A stretch of DNA of 64,000 bases from Nerophis ophidion. Taxonomy: Eukaryota; Chordata; Actinopteri; Syngnathiformes; Syngnathidae. The position numbers and the translations under genes were made by a program. Of the stretch, positions 41,540 to 53,561 are shown one piece after another. Below the pieces are notes generated by a model. The model was given only the letters and a program-made list of their open reading frames with translations. It ran no database searches and had not been told where the DNA came from. Positions within the stretch are counted from its first letter, which is position 1. Each line of letters starts with the position of its first letter. Location of the stretch: NCBI RefSeq assembly GCF_033978795.1, contig NC_084615.1, forward strand, positions 24,604,479 to 24,668,478. Reading direction: 5' to 3'.

Positions 41540-44460
41540 CAGCCGAAGGCAGGGCATTTGGCAGTCCAATCCTCGGCTACAGAAGCTAGCTCTTGGGACG
41601 TGGAACGTCACGTCACTGGGGAGGAAAGAGCCTGAGCTAGTGCGCGAGGTAGAGAAGTTTCAGCTGGATATAGTCGGACTCACCTCGACGCACAGCAAGG
41701 GCTCTGGATCCAGTTCTCTCGAGAGGGACTGGACTCTCTTCCACTCTGGCGTTGCCGGTAGTGAGAGAAGACGGGCTGGGGTGGCAATTCTCGTTGCCCC
41801 CCGGCTCAAAGCCTGCATGTTGGAGTTCAACCCAGTGGACGAGAGGGTAGCTTCCCTCCGCCTTCAGGTTGGGGGACGGGTCCTGACTGTTGTTTGTGCT
41901 TATGCACCAAACAGCAGTTCAGAGTACCCACCCTTTTTGGGTACACTCGAGGGATTACTGGAAAGTGCTCCCCCGGGTGATTCCCTTGTCCTACTGGGGG
42001 ACTTCAACGCTCATGTTGGCAACGACAGTGAAACCTGAAGAGGCGTGATTGGGAAGAATGGCCGCCCGGATCTAAACCCGAGTGGTATTTTGTTATTGGA
42101 CTTTTGTGCTCGTCACAGATTGTCAATAACAAACACCATGTTCAAACATAAGGGTGTCCATATGTGCACTTGGCACCAGGACACCCTAGGCCACAGTTCC
42201 GTGATCGACTTTGTAGTTGTGTCATCAGATTTGCGGCCTCATGTTTTGGACACTCGGGTGAAGATCGGTGGTGAGTTGGCTGCGATGGTGGGGGAGGATG
42301 CCGGACAGACCTGGCAGGCCCAAGCGCATTGTGAGGGTCTGCTGGGAACGTCTGGCAGAGTCTCCTGTCAGAGAGAGTTTCATTTCCCACATCCGGAAGA
42401 ACTTTGAACATGTCACGTGGGAGGTGCAGGACATTGAGTCCGAGTGGACCATGATCCGCACCTCTTTTGTCGAGGCGGCTGATTGGAGCTGTGGCCGCAA
42501 GGTTGTTGGTGCCTGTCGTGGCGGTAATCCCAGAACCCGTTGGTGGACACCAGCAGTGAGGGATGCCGTCAAGCTGAAGAAGGAGTCCTATCGGGTTCTT
42601 TTGGCTCATAGGACTCCGGAGGCAGTGGACAGGTACCGACGGGCCAAGCGGTGTGCAGCTTTAGCGGTCGCAGAGGCAAAAACTCGGACATGGGAAGAGT
42701 TCGGGGAAGCCATGGAAAACGACTTCCGGACGGCTTCGAAGCGATTCTGGACCACCGTACGTCGCCTCAGGAAGGGGAAGCAGTGCACTATCAACACAGT
42801 GTATGGTGCAGATGGTGTTCTGCTGACTTCGACTGCGGATGTTGTGGATCGGTGGAGGGAATACTTCAAAGACCTCCTCAATCCCACCAACATGTCTTCC
42901 TTTGAGGAAGCGGTGCCTGGGGAATCTGTGGTGGGCTCTCCTATTTCTGGAGCTGAGGTTGCTGAGGTAGTTAAAAAGCTCCTCGGGTAGATGAGACCCG
43001 CCCGGAGTTCCTTAAGGCTCTGGATGCTGTGGGGCTGTCTTGGTTGACAAGACTCTGCAGCATCGCATGGACATCGGGAGCGGTACATCTGGATTGGCAG
43101 ACCGGGGTGGTGGTCCCTCTCTTTAAGAAGTGGGACCGGAGGGTGTGTTCCAACTATCGTGGGATCACACTCCTCAGCCTTCCCGGTAAGGTTTATTCAG
43201 GTGTACTGGAGAGGAGGCTACGCCGGATAGTCGAACCTCGGATTCAGGAGGAACAGTGTGGTTTTCGTCCTGGTCGTGGAAATGTGGACCAGCTCTATAC
43301 TCTCAGCAGGGTTCTTGCACGAGCTCTAAACTCTCGGCAGGGTTCTTGAGTGTGCATGGGAGTTTGCCCAACCAGTCTACATGTGCTTTGTGGACTTGGA
43401 GAAGGCATTCGACCGTGTCCCTCGGGAAGTCCTGTGGGGAGTGCTCAGAGAGTATGGGGTACCGGACTGTCTTATTGTGGCGGTCCGCTCCCTGTATGAT
43501 CAGTGTCAGAGCTTGGTCCGCATTGCTGGCAGTAAGTCGGAAACGTTTCCAGTGAGGGTTGGACTCCGCCAAGGCTGTCCTTTGTCACCGATTCTGTTCA
43601 TAACTTTTATGGACAGAATTTGTAGGCGCAGTCAAGGCGTTGAGGGGTTCCGGTATGGTGGCTGCGGGATTAGGTCTCTGCTTTTTGCACATGATGTGGT
43701 CCTGATGGCTTCATCTGGCCGGGATCTTCAGCTCTCACTGGATCAGTTCGCAGCTGAGTGTGAAGCGACCGGAATGAGAATTAGCACCTCCAAGTCCGAG
43801 TCCATGGTTCTCGCCCGGAAATGGGTGGAGTGCCATCATCGGGTTGGGGAGGAGACCCTGCCCCAAGTGGAGGAGTTCAAGTACCTAAGAGTCTTGCTCA
43901 CGAGTGGGGAAGAGTGGATCGTGAGATCATCAGGCGGATCGGTGCGGCGCCTTCAGTAATGCGGACGTTGTATCGATCCGTTGTGGTGAAGAAGGAGCTG
44001 AGCTGGAAGGCAAAGCTGTCAATTTACCGGTCGATCTACGTTCCCATCCTCACCTATGGTCATGAGCTTTGGGTCATGAACAAAAGGATAAGATCACGGG
44101 TATAAGCGGCCGAAATGAGTTTCCTCCGCCGGGTGGCGGGGCTCTCCCTTAGAGATGGGGTGAGAAGCTCTGCCATCCGGGAGGAACTCAAAGCAAAGCC
44201 GCTGCTCCTCCACATCGAGAGGAGCCAGATGAGGTGGCTCGGGCATCTGGTCAGGATGCCACCTGAACGCCTCCCTAGGGAGGTGTTTAGGGCACGTCCA
44301 AGCGGTAGGAGGCCACGGGGAAGACCCAGGACACGTTGGGTAGACTATGTCTCCCGGCTGGCCAGGGAACGCCTCGGGATCCCCCGGGAAGAGCTAGACA
44401 AAGTGGCTGGGGAGGGGAAGTCTGGGCTTCCTTGCCTAGGCTGCTGCCCACGATGGATGG
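41540..44460 (+). mobile_element. RTE-clade LINE, copy 2
   Basis: A 5'-truncated RTE copy on the + strand with a 12-bp target duplication, ATGTTCTGTTTG (41528-41539, 44461-44472), in the 3' part of an L2-like element. It ends with the GGAT tail. Protein frames at 41559-42407 (endonuclease, with LALGTWNVTSLGRKEPELV and LVLLGDFNAHVG), 42268-42990, 43029-43349, 43381-43959, 43821-44105 and 44115-44460 show several frameshifts. Confidence 0.92.
41559..44450 (+). pseudogene. RTE LINE endonuclease/RT, broken (copy 2)
   Basis: It keeps more of the endonuclease N-terminus than copy 1. A TGA lies in the frame at about 42038. In the reverse transcriptase the motif that should read FADD is FAHDVVLMAS (about 43685), so a catalytic Asp has changed to His. 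Frames shift near 42400, 42990, 43345 and 43900. The C-terminal region SQMRWLGHLVRMPPERLPRE is intact. The copy cannot be active. Confidence 0.88.
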
Positions 44461-44770
44461 ATGTTCTGTTTGTTTTCTGTTTCTCTATGCTTTTTTTTTT
44501 AACCTGTAAAGCACTTTGGTTCAATTTAAAAGTTGTTGTAAACGTGCTATATGAATAAAATTGACTTGACTTGGGAGGGAGGCGAGTTGAGTACCAGGGG
44601 CCCCCAACGTACAGCGAGTCAGAGCTTGCTGTGCCACCGTGCGCCTTGGGTGGGCGGAAACCTGTCCTTGGTCTTGGTGGGACACGCATGCCTACTTGAC
44701 CTTCTTGCTACGAAACCTTTTTACAAAGTTTTTACTTCCTCTAGAATAGTAAAGTTTGATGGTCGTTCTA

Positions 44771-46053
44771 CAAACCCCAAAAACAGTGAAGTTGGCACAT
44801 TGTGTAAATGGTGCATAAAATCAGAATACAATATTCAGTCAGTATAACCCATATTCAGTTGAATAGACTCAACGTTCGAACTGAAAAACTTTTTTATTTT
44901 TTGCAAATATTAGCTCATTTGGAATTTGATGCTTGCAACACGTTTCCAAAAAAGCTGGCACAAGTGGCAAAAAGACTGAGAAAGTTGGGGAATGCTTATC
45001 AAACACTTATTTGGAACATCCCACAGGTGAACAGGCTAATTGGGAACAGGTGGGTGCCATGTTTGGGTATAAAAGCAGCTTCCATGAAATGCTCAGTCAT
45101 TCACAAACAAGGATGGGGCGAGGGTCACCACTTTGTGAACAAATGCGTGAGAACATTTTCCAACAGTTTAAGAACATTTCTCAATGAGCTACTGGAAAGA
45201 ATTTAGGGATTTCACCATCTACGGTCTGTAATATCATCAAAAGATTCAAAGAATCTGGAGAAATCACTGCACGTAAGCGGTAAGGCTGAAAACCAACAAT
45301 GAATGCCCGTGACCTTCGATTCCTCAAGCGGTGTTGCATCAAAAAGTGAAAGTGTGTGATAGATATCACCACATGGGCTCAGGAACACTTCCGAAAACCA
45401 CTGTCAATAACTACAGTTTGTCGCTACATCTGTAAGTGCAAGTTAAAACTCTACTATGCAAAGCAAAAGCCATATATCAACAACACCCAGAAACGCCGCT
45501 GGCTTTGTTGGGCCCGAGCTCATCTAAGATGGACTGATGCAAAGTGGAAAAGTGTTCTGTGGTCTGACGAGTCCACATTTCAAATAGATTTTGGAAAATG
45601 TGGACATCGTGTCCAAAGAGGAAGAGAACCATCCGGATTGTTATAGGCGCAAAGTTCAAAAGCCAGCATCTGTGTTGGTATGGGGGTGTATTAGTGCTCA
45701 AGGCGAGGGTAACTTACACGTCTGTGAAGGCACAATTAAAGCTGAAAGGTACATACAGGTTTTGGAGCAACATATGTTGTCATCCAAGCAACGTTGTCAT
45801 GGACGCCCCTGCCATGTAACACAATGGTAAAAATGCCCCTGTGACAACTTTTTGCAATGTGCTGCTGCCATTGAATTCTGAGTTAATGATTAGTTGCAAA
45901 AACAATAAAAAATGTTTTTCAGTTCAAACATTAAATATCTTGTATTTGCAGTCTATTCAATTGAATATAAGTTGAAAAGGATGTGCAAATCATTGTATTT
46001 ACTTTTTATTTACCATTTACACAACGTGGCAACTTCACTGGTTTTGGGTTTTG
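44771..46053 (+). mobile_element. Tc1-like transposon (sister of 9509-12996)
   Basis: The ends CAAACCCCAAAAACAGTGAA and TTCACTGGTTTTGGGTTTTG are inverted repeats, and TA flanks both sides (44769-44770, 46054-46055). The transposase is on the + strand. Length is only 1283 bp because the last third of the transposase is missing. Confidence 0.88.
44933..45830 (+). pseudogene. Tc1-like transposase, truncated
   Basis: The helix-turn-helix part lies at 45060-45300. The catalytic part shows TQKRRWLCWARAHLRWTDAK and SVLWSDESTFQI (first Asp, 45570). The frame changes near 45600-45650, and RYIQVLEQHMLSSKQ follows. After CHGRPC at 45800 the sequence jumps to the 3' end, so the second Asp and the Glu are deleted. 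Confidence 0.83.
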
Positions 46054-46693
46054 TAGCACTCCGCCACAGCCAAAGCCACTAAGAACTTTGGCAACACGTA
46101 TTACACTGGGTAAAGTTGGATTTTTGCCTCATTCCTGTGAGAATCCTGTATGTAACGAAAGCTATTAGGGGTAGGGCTACATAGGACTAGGTGTGCTCAA
46201 ACAACCACCAGGTTGCACATGTGAGCATCTAATACTGTATCATCCCTCTCTCTGTGAGACTTACCAGGCCTTGTCATGGTCAGTAGTGCATTCTTCATTC
46301 ATGCTTTAAGTGAAAGATGAGGCAAAAACACAACCTTACCTACTGTACAACATGCAGTACAGAACTGAAAAGTCATTTTTGTTAGTGGAAATGTCACGTG
46401 TTCATGTTGACAGTCAAAGGCTGATCGTAACAATCCACCTTTTGTTTTATGAATATGCCAAAATGATCCTAACACAGAAGTGCAGCTACACCCTTCCAAA
46501 ATGCATGGCTGCCAAAACCTTTTTTTTTCGACATGGAAAAAAAACGAATGAAATATGTTTGAGAAAATCGCCATTAACAAACAATAAAAATGATCATCGA
46601 CTCAGACAAAATCTAATGAATCAAATTTGATGATGAAAATCTTAAATCGAATGCAGCCCATTTAAACGCTGTGATTGACGGATGACCAATGGC
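46054..46693. other. cep85l intron, no gene seen
   Basis: AT-rich intronic sequence. I could not assign any part to a family. Confidence 0.4.
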
Positions 46694-47631
46694 TAGAGAG
46701 GTCCGATAATGGCTTTTTTGCTGATATCCGATATTGTCCAACTCTTAATTACCTATTCCGATATCATCTGATACAGAAATATACAGTCGAGGAATTACAC
46801 ATTATTATGCCTTATAATTGGATCATTTAAACAATGTAACAAGGTTTTCCAAAATAAATCAGTTCAAGGTATGGAAAAAAATGCCAACATGGCACTGCCA
46901 TATTTATTATTGAAGTCACAAAGTGCATGATTTTTTTTTAACATGCCTCAAAACAGCAGCTTGGTATTTGGGACATGCTGTCCCTGAGAGAGCATGAAGA
47001 CGTTGAGGTGGGCAGGGTTGGTTGGGGGGGGGGGGGGGGGGGGGGGGGTGTATATTGTAGCGTCCCGGAAGAGTTAGTGCTGCAAGGGATTCTAGGTATT
47101 TGTTCTGTTGTGTTTATGTTGTGTTACGGTGCAGATGTTCTCCCGAAATATTTTTGTCATTCTTGTTTGGTGTGGGTTCACAGTGTGGCGCATATTTGTA
47201 ACAGTGTTAAAGTTGTTTAGACGGCCACCCTCAGTGTGACCTGTATGGCTGTTGACAAAGTATGCTTTGCATTCACTTGTGTGTTTGAAAAGCAATAAAA
47301 ATTATGTGATTGGGCCGGAAGGCAGTGCCCTTAAGGCACGCCCCCAATATTGTTGTCTGGGTGGAAATTATGAGATTCGTTGCCCCGGTAGATTTTCGGG
47401 AGGGGCACTGAAATTTGGGAGTCTCCCGGGAAAATCGGGAGGGTTGGCAAGTATGACTGGGAGACGCAACTGCTCTGTACTTCTCCCTATGTCCGTGTAC
47501 CACTTCGTACAGCGGCGTTTTAAAAAGTCATAAATTTTACTTTGTGAAACCGATACCGTTAATTTCCAATATTACATTATAAAAGCATTTATCAGCAAAT
47601 AATATCGACAGTCGGATATCGGACATCTCTA
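46694..47631 (+). mobile_element. TAGAGATGTCC element, most complete copy
   Basis: This starts TAGAGAGGTCCGATAATGGC and ends CGGATATCGGACATCTCTA. The flanks CCAATGGC and CCTATGAC match at six of eight bases. In order it holds a CCGATAT-rich left end, a G run, the shared module (47045-47290), the CTCCCGGGAAAATCGGGAGG segment (47395-47460) and the right end. It has no transposase, so it depends on a relative. Confidence 0.85.
47024..47048 (+). repeat. Run of 25 G
   Basis: An uninterrupted G tract inside the TAGAGATGTCC element. Other copies have shorter, mixed G-rich sequence at this place, so it has expanded here. Confidence 0.95.
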
Positions 47632-48789
47632 CCTATGACCTAAATAAATCAGTTGAAAATCAATCAGCAAACATTTTATTTAAATGACACCAGTGCAACT
47701 CTGTAAAATGTTAGAATACAATTGTTTATGGCTATCTTTGACTCCGGATTTTCTTAGTCAAATCTTATTTGTTAGATTTTGCCAGGAGTTGATGATCTAT
47801 GGCGTTTTATTGGAGTGAAATAAACCAATTGTGATATGTGGTACTGCATACGACTACTGGTCAGTAATATCACATGGATGGTGCTCTAGATGTTGTACCA
47901 CATGTGTCTAAATAAAGGCCTGGGGGCCAGATCCTTTTATGTTGCTCGCGAAAGCCAGGAAATTATATGCATCAATAAAGTACTTTATCTTTATAACATT
48001 CTTTTTTTCCCCATTGTGGGAGTGGGGCGTGGCCTGCTGACCAGCAGCGAAGCAAGTTGTGCCAAGACCGGCTTCGAGATCAGCGACCGGTGCGTAGATG
48101 GCCCAGCTGGGCACATTTATCTAATCACCTGTCGCTCTTTTAAAAGCTGCAGTCGGGAAGGAGAAGCGTGTTGGAGTATGAGCGAGAGGAAGAGCAACAA
48201 CTGCGACAAACTGACACCTGAAAATAACTGTTTTTTGAAAAATAAATTATTGTTCACAACGATAAACTAGGTGGTCTTGTCCATACTTGGTGGTCAGAAA
48301 AACCCGGAGGAGCAAGACCTCCACCCCCATTTTGACAGAAAATTTGCACGTCTTTAAACTTAAGTATTATCTAACCATGCAAAGATTTGTTAACACAAGG
48401 GCGTCCAGAGTACAGCTAGGAGCTCCAGTTTTATTAGCTCACAGCCTATTTTTGGATTTAAAAAAATTAGTTAGAATGTTAAAAAAGAGCAAAAATTTGG
48501 GAATTAATGAGAAAAAAGCTGACAATTTAATACTAACATCACAGGGGTATCCAAAATGTTTCCACTAATTGTGAAACGAAAAGTCAAATTATGTGGGGGG
48601 CCATTTTGAAATTGTTTGTTTTTAATGTAAAAAAAAGGTAAAAACAGATATTACATTTATTTAAAGACATATGTTAGGGTCCGCTTAATGTTATAAGTGA
48701 CAAAGTGTATTATTAGTATCAACATCTCGGTTTTTTTCTCATCACATAAAGCTGACACCTAGTTTTGTCTTAAAAAAAAAAATTAATAA

Positions 48790-48796
<7 letters not shown>
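47632..48796. other. cep85l intron; possible LTR-like piece
   Basis: The part 48020-48290 is GC-richer than its surroundings, ends with AATAAA (48241) and is followed by 'ggtggtcagaaaaacccgga', which could be an old LTR end, but no partner repeat or TG...CA pair is visible. The rest is unassigned. Confidence 0.35.

Positions 48797-48846
<50 letters not shown>
48797..48846. repeat. (TA)n microsatellite, left half
   Basis: About 23 TA units directly before the element at 48847. Confidence 0.95.
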
Positions 48847-48848
<2 letters not shown>

Positions 48849-50040
48849 GGGGTGGGCAAATGAATCCGTTAATTACGAGTTAACTCATCAATCTATTAAC
48901 GCCGCCAATTATTTTATCGCACATTTGCGTATGTTGTTTACATGCTTTTATTTTGTTAACGCCTTTTCTTAACAAGATGGCGTCGCCTGGATGGCCTTCG
49001 GCGTCGAGGAGCTCTTGGTAAAGATGGAACATTTGGCAAAAATACTGGACCATTCTGCAAATTTCATGGCTGGCTTACAGCGTGGTCACTCCGGGATCAC
49101 TTACGACCGCCAGACAATTCTGAATGTGGATAGATTGAGCTGTTTTGGACTGAATGACGCGTGCTTGCTAGACCGGCTAGCTAGCATGGGAATACTTTGC
49201 CGGCTAAATCCAGCGGCCTGTGAAGCAGCGGAGTACGTGTGTTGTCTGTTTATTTATGAATAATGCAGACGAGGAGTGTTGGCTGAGTTCTTAACGTTTG
49301 CTTTCAGAGCGTGCATATCACAACATACAAGATGCCGTCATGGCGACATAACCTATAACGGGCTACCGCGCATGCTCGTCACTCCTGTTGCATGCTGGGT
49401 AGGGTAGTTCTTTTTTTCCCTGGCTCATAACATCACAATATAGTACCATGTATATGATGCGTTCAGTTTATCAAAGCACCAAGCAAACAATCGGATATGG
49501 TCATAATAATTTTAAGTGCACTACGCAGAATAAACACAACATTATTAATATTGCTACTACGGATAATTTGATCAAAAATTCCCTAAAACAGCCCACTACC
49601 TATAATATAGTTTTTTTTAAACATAAGATCCCTGATAAAAAAAATGTTTCTGCTGTTACCTCAGAAATTGCCTGTTCAGATGTTATGATTGTGGCTCAGA
49701 GATTTGTATGTAGATTATATTTATTTTCCATAACAAACAGGATAACTTAAATACCCTGGCAGTGGCAATAAGCTTAAATGTTTGTATTTACATTTTTTGA
49801 GTTGATTTTCATAAAATATGCTATTTAACTGCTACTGTTGAACAAAGACTGATTTAAATTGTGTTTGCACAACAAATGTTTTGGCGCTTTTGTTCATGTT
49901 GGAGAATATTCCAATAAAGGTGCACTACACACTACTTTTGAATTCATTATTGGGCTTTGCGTATACAATGCAGTTAATCGCGATTAATCGGAGAAATAGT
50001 GCGATTAACTTTGATTAAAATTTTTAATCGTTGCCCAGCC

Positions 50041-50043
<3 letters not shown>
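48847..50043. mobile_element. hAT-like element inserted in a TA microsatellite
   Basis: The ends TAGGGGTGGGCAAATG and CGTTGCCCAGCCCTA are inverted repeats. Near both ends lie words of the type TTAATTACGAG and TTAATCGCGATTAATCG. The element is flanked on both sides by (TA)n, so it landed inside one microsatellite. At 48991-49263 it has an open frame of 90 codons that I do not recognise. Confidence 0.78.

Positions 50044-50078
<35 letters not shown>
50044..50078. repeat. (TA)n microsatellite, right half
   Basis: About 17 TA units directly after the element at 48847-50043. Confidence 0.95.
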
Positions 50079-50082
<4 letters not shown>

Positions 50083-50628
50083 CTATATATGTCTGTTTTG
50101 AGAATTTTTTACAAAATAAAAATACATCAATACATACTTCACTTTACATTAACATATATTCCAACATTTTTTGGAGAATAAAATGCTTGTTCCCCTGACT
50201 AACTATTTTAAAGGCAAGTATGTTATCTATCAATTTGTACAAAAAAAAGACAGTCAAATGAATGGGGAACTTTTAAAGAACATAATGAGGCAATGATACA
50301 TGAACTTTAGTCACAAGCAACCCTCAGAGAGCAGCCGTAGCTGCGATGTTTGACACACCTGGGCTACACGGTGAATCTTCCAAGGTTAATAAAAGAAACC
50401 TATAGGAATATAGTCGTTCATTAAAGTGAACAAAACAGAGAACTCATTTGCGACTTTTACCATCTCAAAAAAGGCCAAATAAATAGACACGGAGAGATTG
50501 GAAAGTTCAGTGAGATCCTCGGCTATGGCACAGTGCAGAGAAGACATCACACTTGACTAAATAGAGGAAGTAAAATAGTTTCTGTATGTGAACCTGCAGA
50601 AGGATCATTACCTTTGTCAGAGGAGAAT
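50079..50628. other. cep85l intron, no gene seen
   Basis: Unassigned intron before the nested cluster. Confidence 0.4.
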
Positions 50629-51084
50629 TACCGTATTTTCGGACTGTAAGGCGCACTTAAAATCCTTTCATTTTCTCAAAACTTGACAGTGCGCCTTATA
50701 AAACAGTGCGCCTAATGTACGGAATAATTCTGGTTGTGCTTACCGACCTCGAAACAATTATTTTTGGTACATGGTGTATTGATAAGCGTGACCAGTAGAT
50801 GGTGGTCACACATAAAGGATACGTGTAGACTGCAATATGACTCAAGTAAACAACACCAAAACTTTGAATGTTCCATTGAAAAATAAAGAACATGACACAC
50901 GGCACTCAAAAATCCGTCAAAATGTTTTAGTACAACTTTGAAGCCGCTTGATGGATCGTCGGCCCATTTCGGCAACCATAGTCAGAGATACAAGTATTAC
51001 TATGGTGTGTGTAGAAGGACCGCAAAATGGCACCCATTAGCAGACATATTACCTGGCATTTTTTGTTACAATATTATGCAAAAC

Positions 51085-52242
51085 TAGGGCTGGGCAATAT
51101 ATCGATTAATCGCGGGTTTGTCTCTGTGCGATATAGAAAATGACTATATCGTGATATTCGAGTATATGTTCTCACACAGTAGCTTTTAGCTGCGGGCGTT
51201 ACACTACATGCATTTCCCACTCTTTCTTGTCTCTCCTTCTCAGAAAGACATAAACAAGCGCACCTTCTTACATACAACGTCACACGCCCTCCCTGGGCAG
51301 AAAGGTAGCTACATGCGTAACATTAGCTGGGATGCTAACGGTGCGTTGCGAGTGGTAGTACGAGAGAGAGAAGGTGCGAATCTGGTAACAAATGGAGGAA
51401 TATTTAATTCCCAAGAAAAACAGCACGGGTTGCATCGTCTGGCGGTGGTTTGGCTTCAAGCGGGAATATGTTGAACAAATACGCGGCAAAAGCGTTGCTA
51501 CAAAAAGTAGCAGCACGGCTGATGTGTAGCATCATTTGAAAAGTCACCCGCTAGAGAATGAAGAGTGCTTGAAACTTATGTCAACGTCTCCGTTCAGTGC
51601 CACACCCACAAAATACAGAAGCAACTATTTCCAGATCAACACTGTATGAAAAAAAAAAATCAACAACAAAGGAGATTTCGTCCGCAGGAACCAACTACAG
51701 AACAAAAGACATACACTATTTGATTTACTATTATGCTTCTCATTTTTATTTGACAGTTTTTGAAATATCTTCTGTGACATCATGCAGAAAAGGGCACTTT
51801 ATTTGTTTTTAACTATTGTAGTGGCGTTCTGTACAAAAAGTACACTTTCATTTAGTGTTGTTTTGATATGTCATCTTAGTGACATCATGCACAAAAGTGC
51901 ACCAATAGCTTGTTTTGAATTGTCTCTGACAATCTTGCATTTTCCATTTTGGAAAGGATATGAATGTCTGTGCCACTGCTTAGTAACTGTTTAATAAATA
52001 CAGTTTTTCTAAATGGACTTAGTTGTGATTTCCCTCTCTGCTGAAAGTTTAAAATGAGCATATATTAATGCAGTATGAACAAGAATGTTTCCATGTAGAC
52101 ACATATAATCACAGCAGTATGATGATTCTATGCATCAAGTGTTCATTCAAGGCTAAGGCAAAATATCGCGATATAAATCGTGTATCGTGACATGGCTTCA
52201 AAATATTGAGATATCAATAAAAGGCCATATCTCCCAGCCCTA
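51085..52242 (+). mobile_element. hAT element with decayed BED finger transposase
   Basis: The ends TAGGGCTGGGCAATAT and CTCCCAGCCCTA are flanked by perfect TGCAAAAC (51077-51084, 52243-52250). The interior 51400-51640 encodes, with stops and shifts, CIVWRWFGFKREYVEQ, SVATKSSSTADV and HHLKSHPLENEECLKLMSTS. This is the BED zinc finger region of fish hAT transposases, although the Cys pair appears lost. The catalytic domain is deleted. It is nested in the element at 50629-56304. Confidence 0.9.
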
Positions 52243-53561
52243 TGCAAAACCAATTTTTTTTACCTTCTGGTACCTGCTGATGTGTATTTGAGATCTGCAT
52301 AAGTCCTGAAAATGTGCATGTCCGGTGCTGTAGTCTGTGCCGATATCGTAGTCGATAAGCTTCTTATTTTTCTCTATCTTCTTGTTGTGGGGCATTCACC
52401 CTGTGCTGTTGCCATTTTTAATATAGTGTACATTTCTTAATTATATCTCGCTATGGAAGCGCTAAAAACTACAAGTGTAGTGAGTTTACATTATTCATCC
52501 AAGGAACATTAGTTATTAGAGCGTTCCGGTCAGACGTTTTTTCACGGGACACATTTCCAGTGTTGTTCTTGCACTAGTGAGCCACGGATGAGGAGATACT
52601 GCTCCATTGTCGATTTAAGTAAAGTCTGAATGTCCATTAAAACAGTTAGCTACATCTTTTTACACATCTTCAACTCCCATCCTTGCACGCTACACCGCTA
52701 CAACAAAGATGACGGGGAGAAGACCAGAGGTGGGACCAAGTCATTGTTTTGCAAGTCACAAGTAAGTCTCAAGTCTTTGACCTCAAGTCTCGAGTCAAGT
52801 CCCGAGTCAATACAGGCAAGTCCGAGTCAAGTCCAAAGTCAATACTGGAAAGTCTCAAGTCAAGTCCCAAGTCTTACATTTTGGGTTTCGAGTCATTTCA
52901 AGTCTTTTTAACCAAAGACTAATATATGTACACAGATTGTGTATGCTTTTAAAACGCTGTATTTATTATTTAAAAAAAACAGTAATGACATTGCACTTCA
53001 TAATAGCACTATTAACCAGTTATTCTAAACATTTACCTCATTCCTTTACAGTATAAACACATTTGAAAAAACAAGTGCAACTGTACTTACTTGCACAAAA
53101 GTGTTAACATTGTATTTCCATGGAATATTGCATTGTAACTAGTCCCACAGCAGTTTATATCATGTTGTTACCTTATCTCATTGATCTCATCTCATACTGT
53201 ATGTGTTTATGTGTGCGTACACATGAAAAACAACAAATACATGAACATAACAATGAACAGTGCTGTACTTGTTAGATGTCAGGGCTCTATGGAATATGTA
53301 CACATATTCTTAATATAGTATACATTTTAACTGACCTTTATTTGACTATGTTTGTCTTTTTGTAGGTGGCTAAAATATGCGGTGCTGCTGACCGCCGTCT
53401 AACGTTACGTTACTGTGTGTGATACATTCACTAACGTAACGTTATGTGTAGGTATCTCATGCAACCCTGCTTAAAAAAAATATCACTTGACAAAAAGTAT
53501 GAATAAGGTAGCAAACTGCAGTGGACGCAACAGATTGCCGTGTTTGCAATGACGTTATAAC

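Larger units (their letters stand above)
41045..44573 (+). mobile_element. L2-like LINE 3' end, interrupted
   Basis: The first part, 41045-41539, encodes RSRLKTRGDRPFSIAAPKLW and SLPLHIRSAQSLRVFKTLLK, the C-terminus typical of fish L2-like LINE reverse transcriptase proteins. The second part, 44461-44573, is a 3' UTR with 'gctatatgaataaaattgac' and TTGACTTGACTTG. The RTE LINE at 41540-44460 separates them. Confidence 0.82.

Noticed and set aside
42045..44558. Set of RT- and endonuclease-like frames that could look like a host gene
   Set aside because: They are the broken reading frames of an RTE LINE with target duplication and tail, including FAHD in place of FADD.
48020..48300. Solo LTR
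   Set aside because: AATAAA and a possible primer-site-like sequence are present, but there is no TG...CA boundary, no target duplication and no second LTR, so I leave it unassigned.
48991..49263. 90-codon frame MAFGVEELLVKMEHLAKILD as a host gene
   Set aside because: It lies wholly inside a hAT-like element between its inverted ends, has no flanking exons that fit, and matches no family I know.
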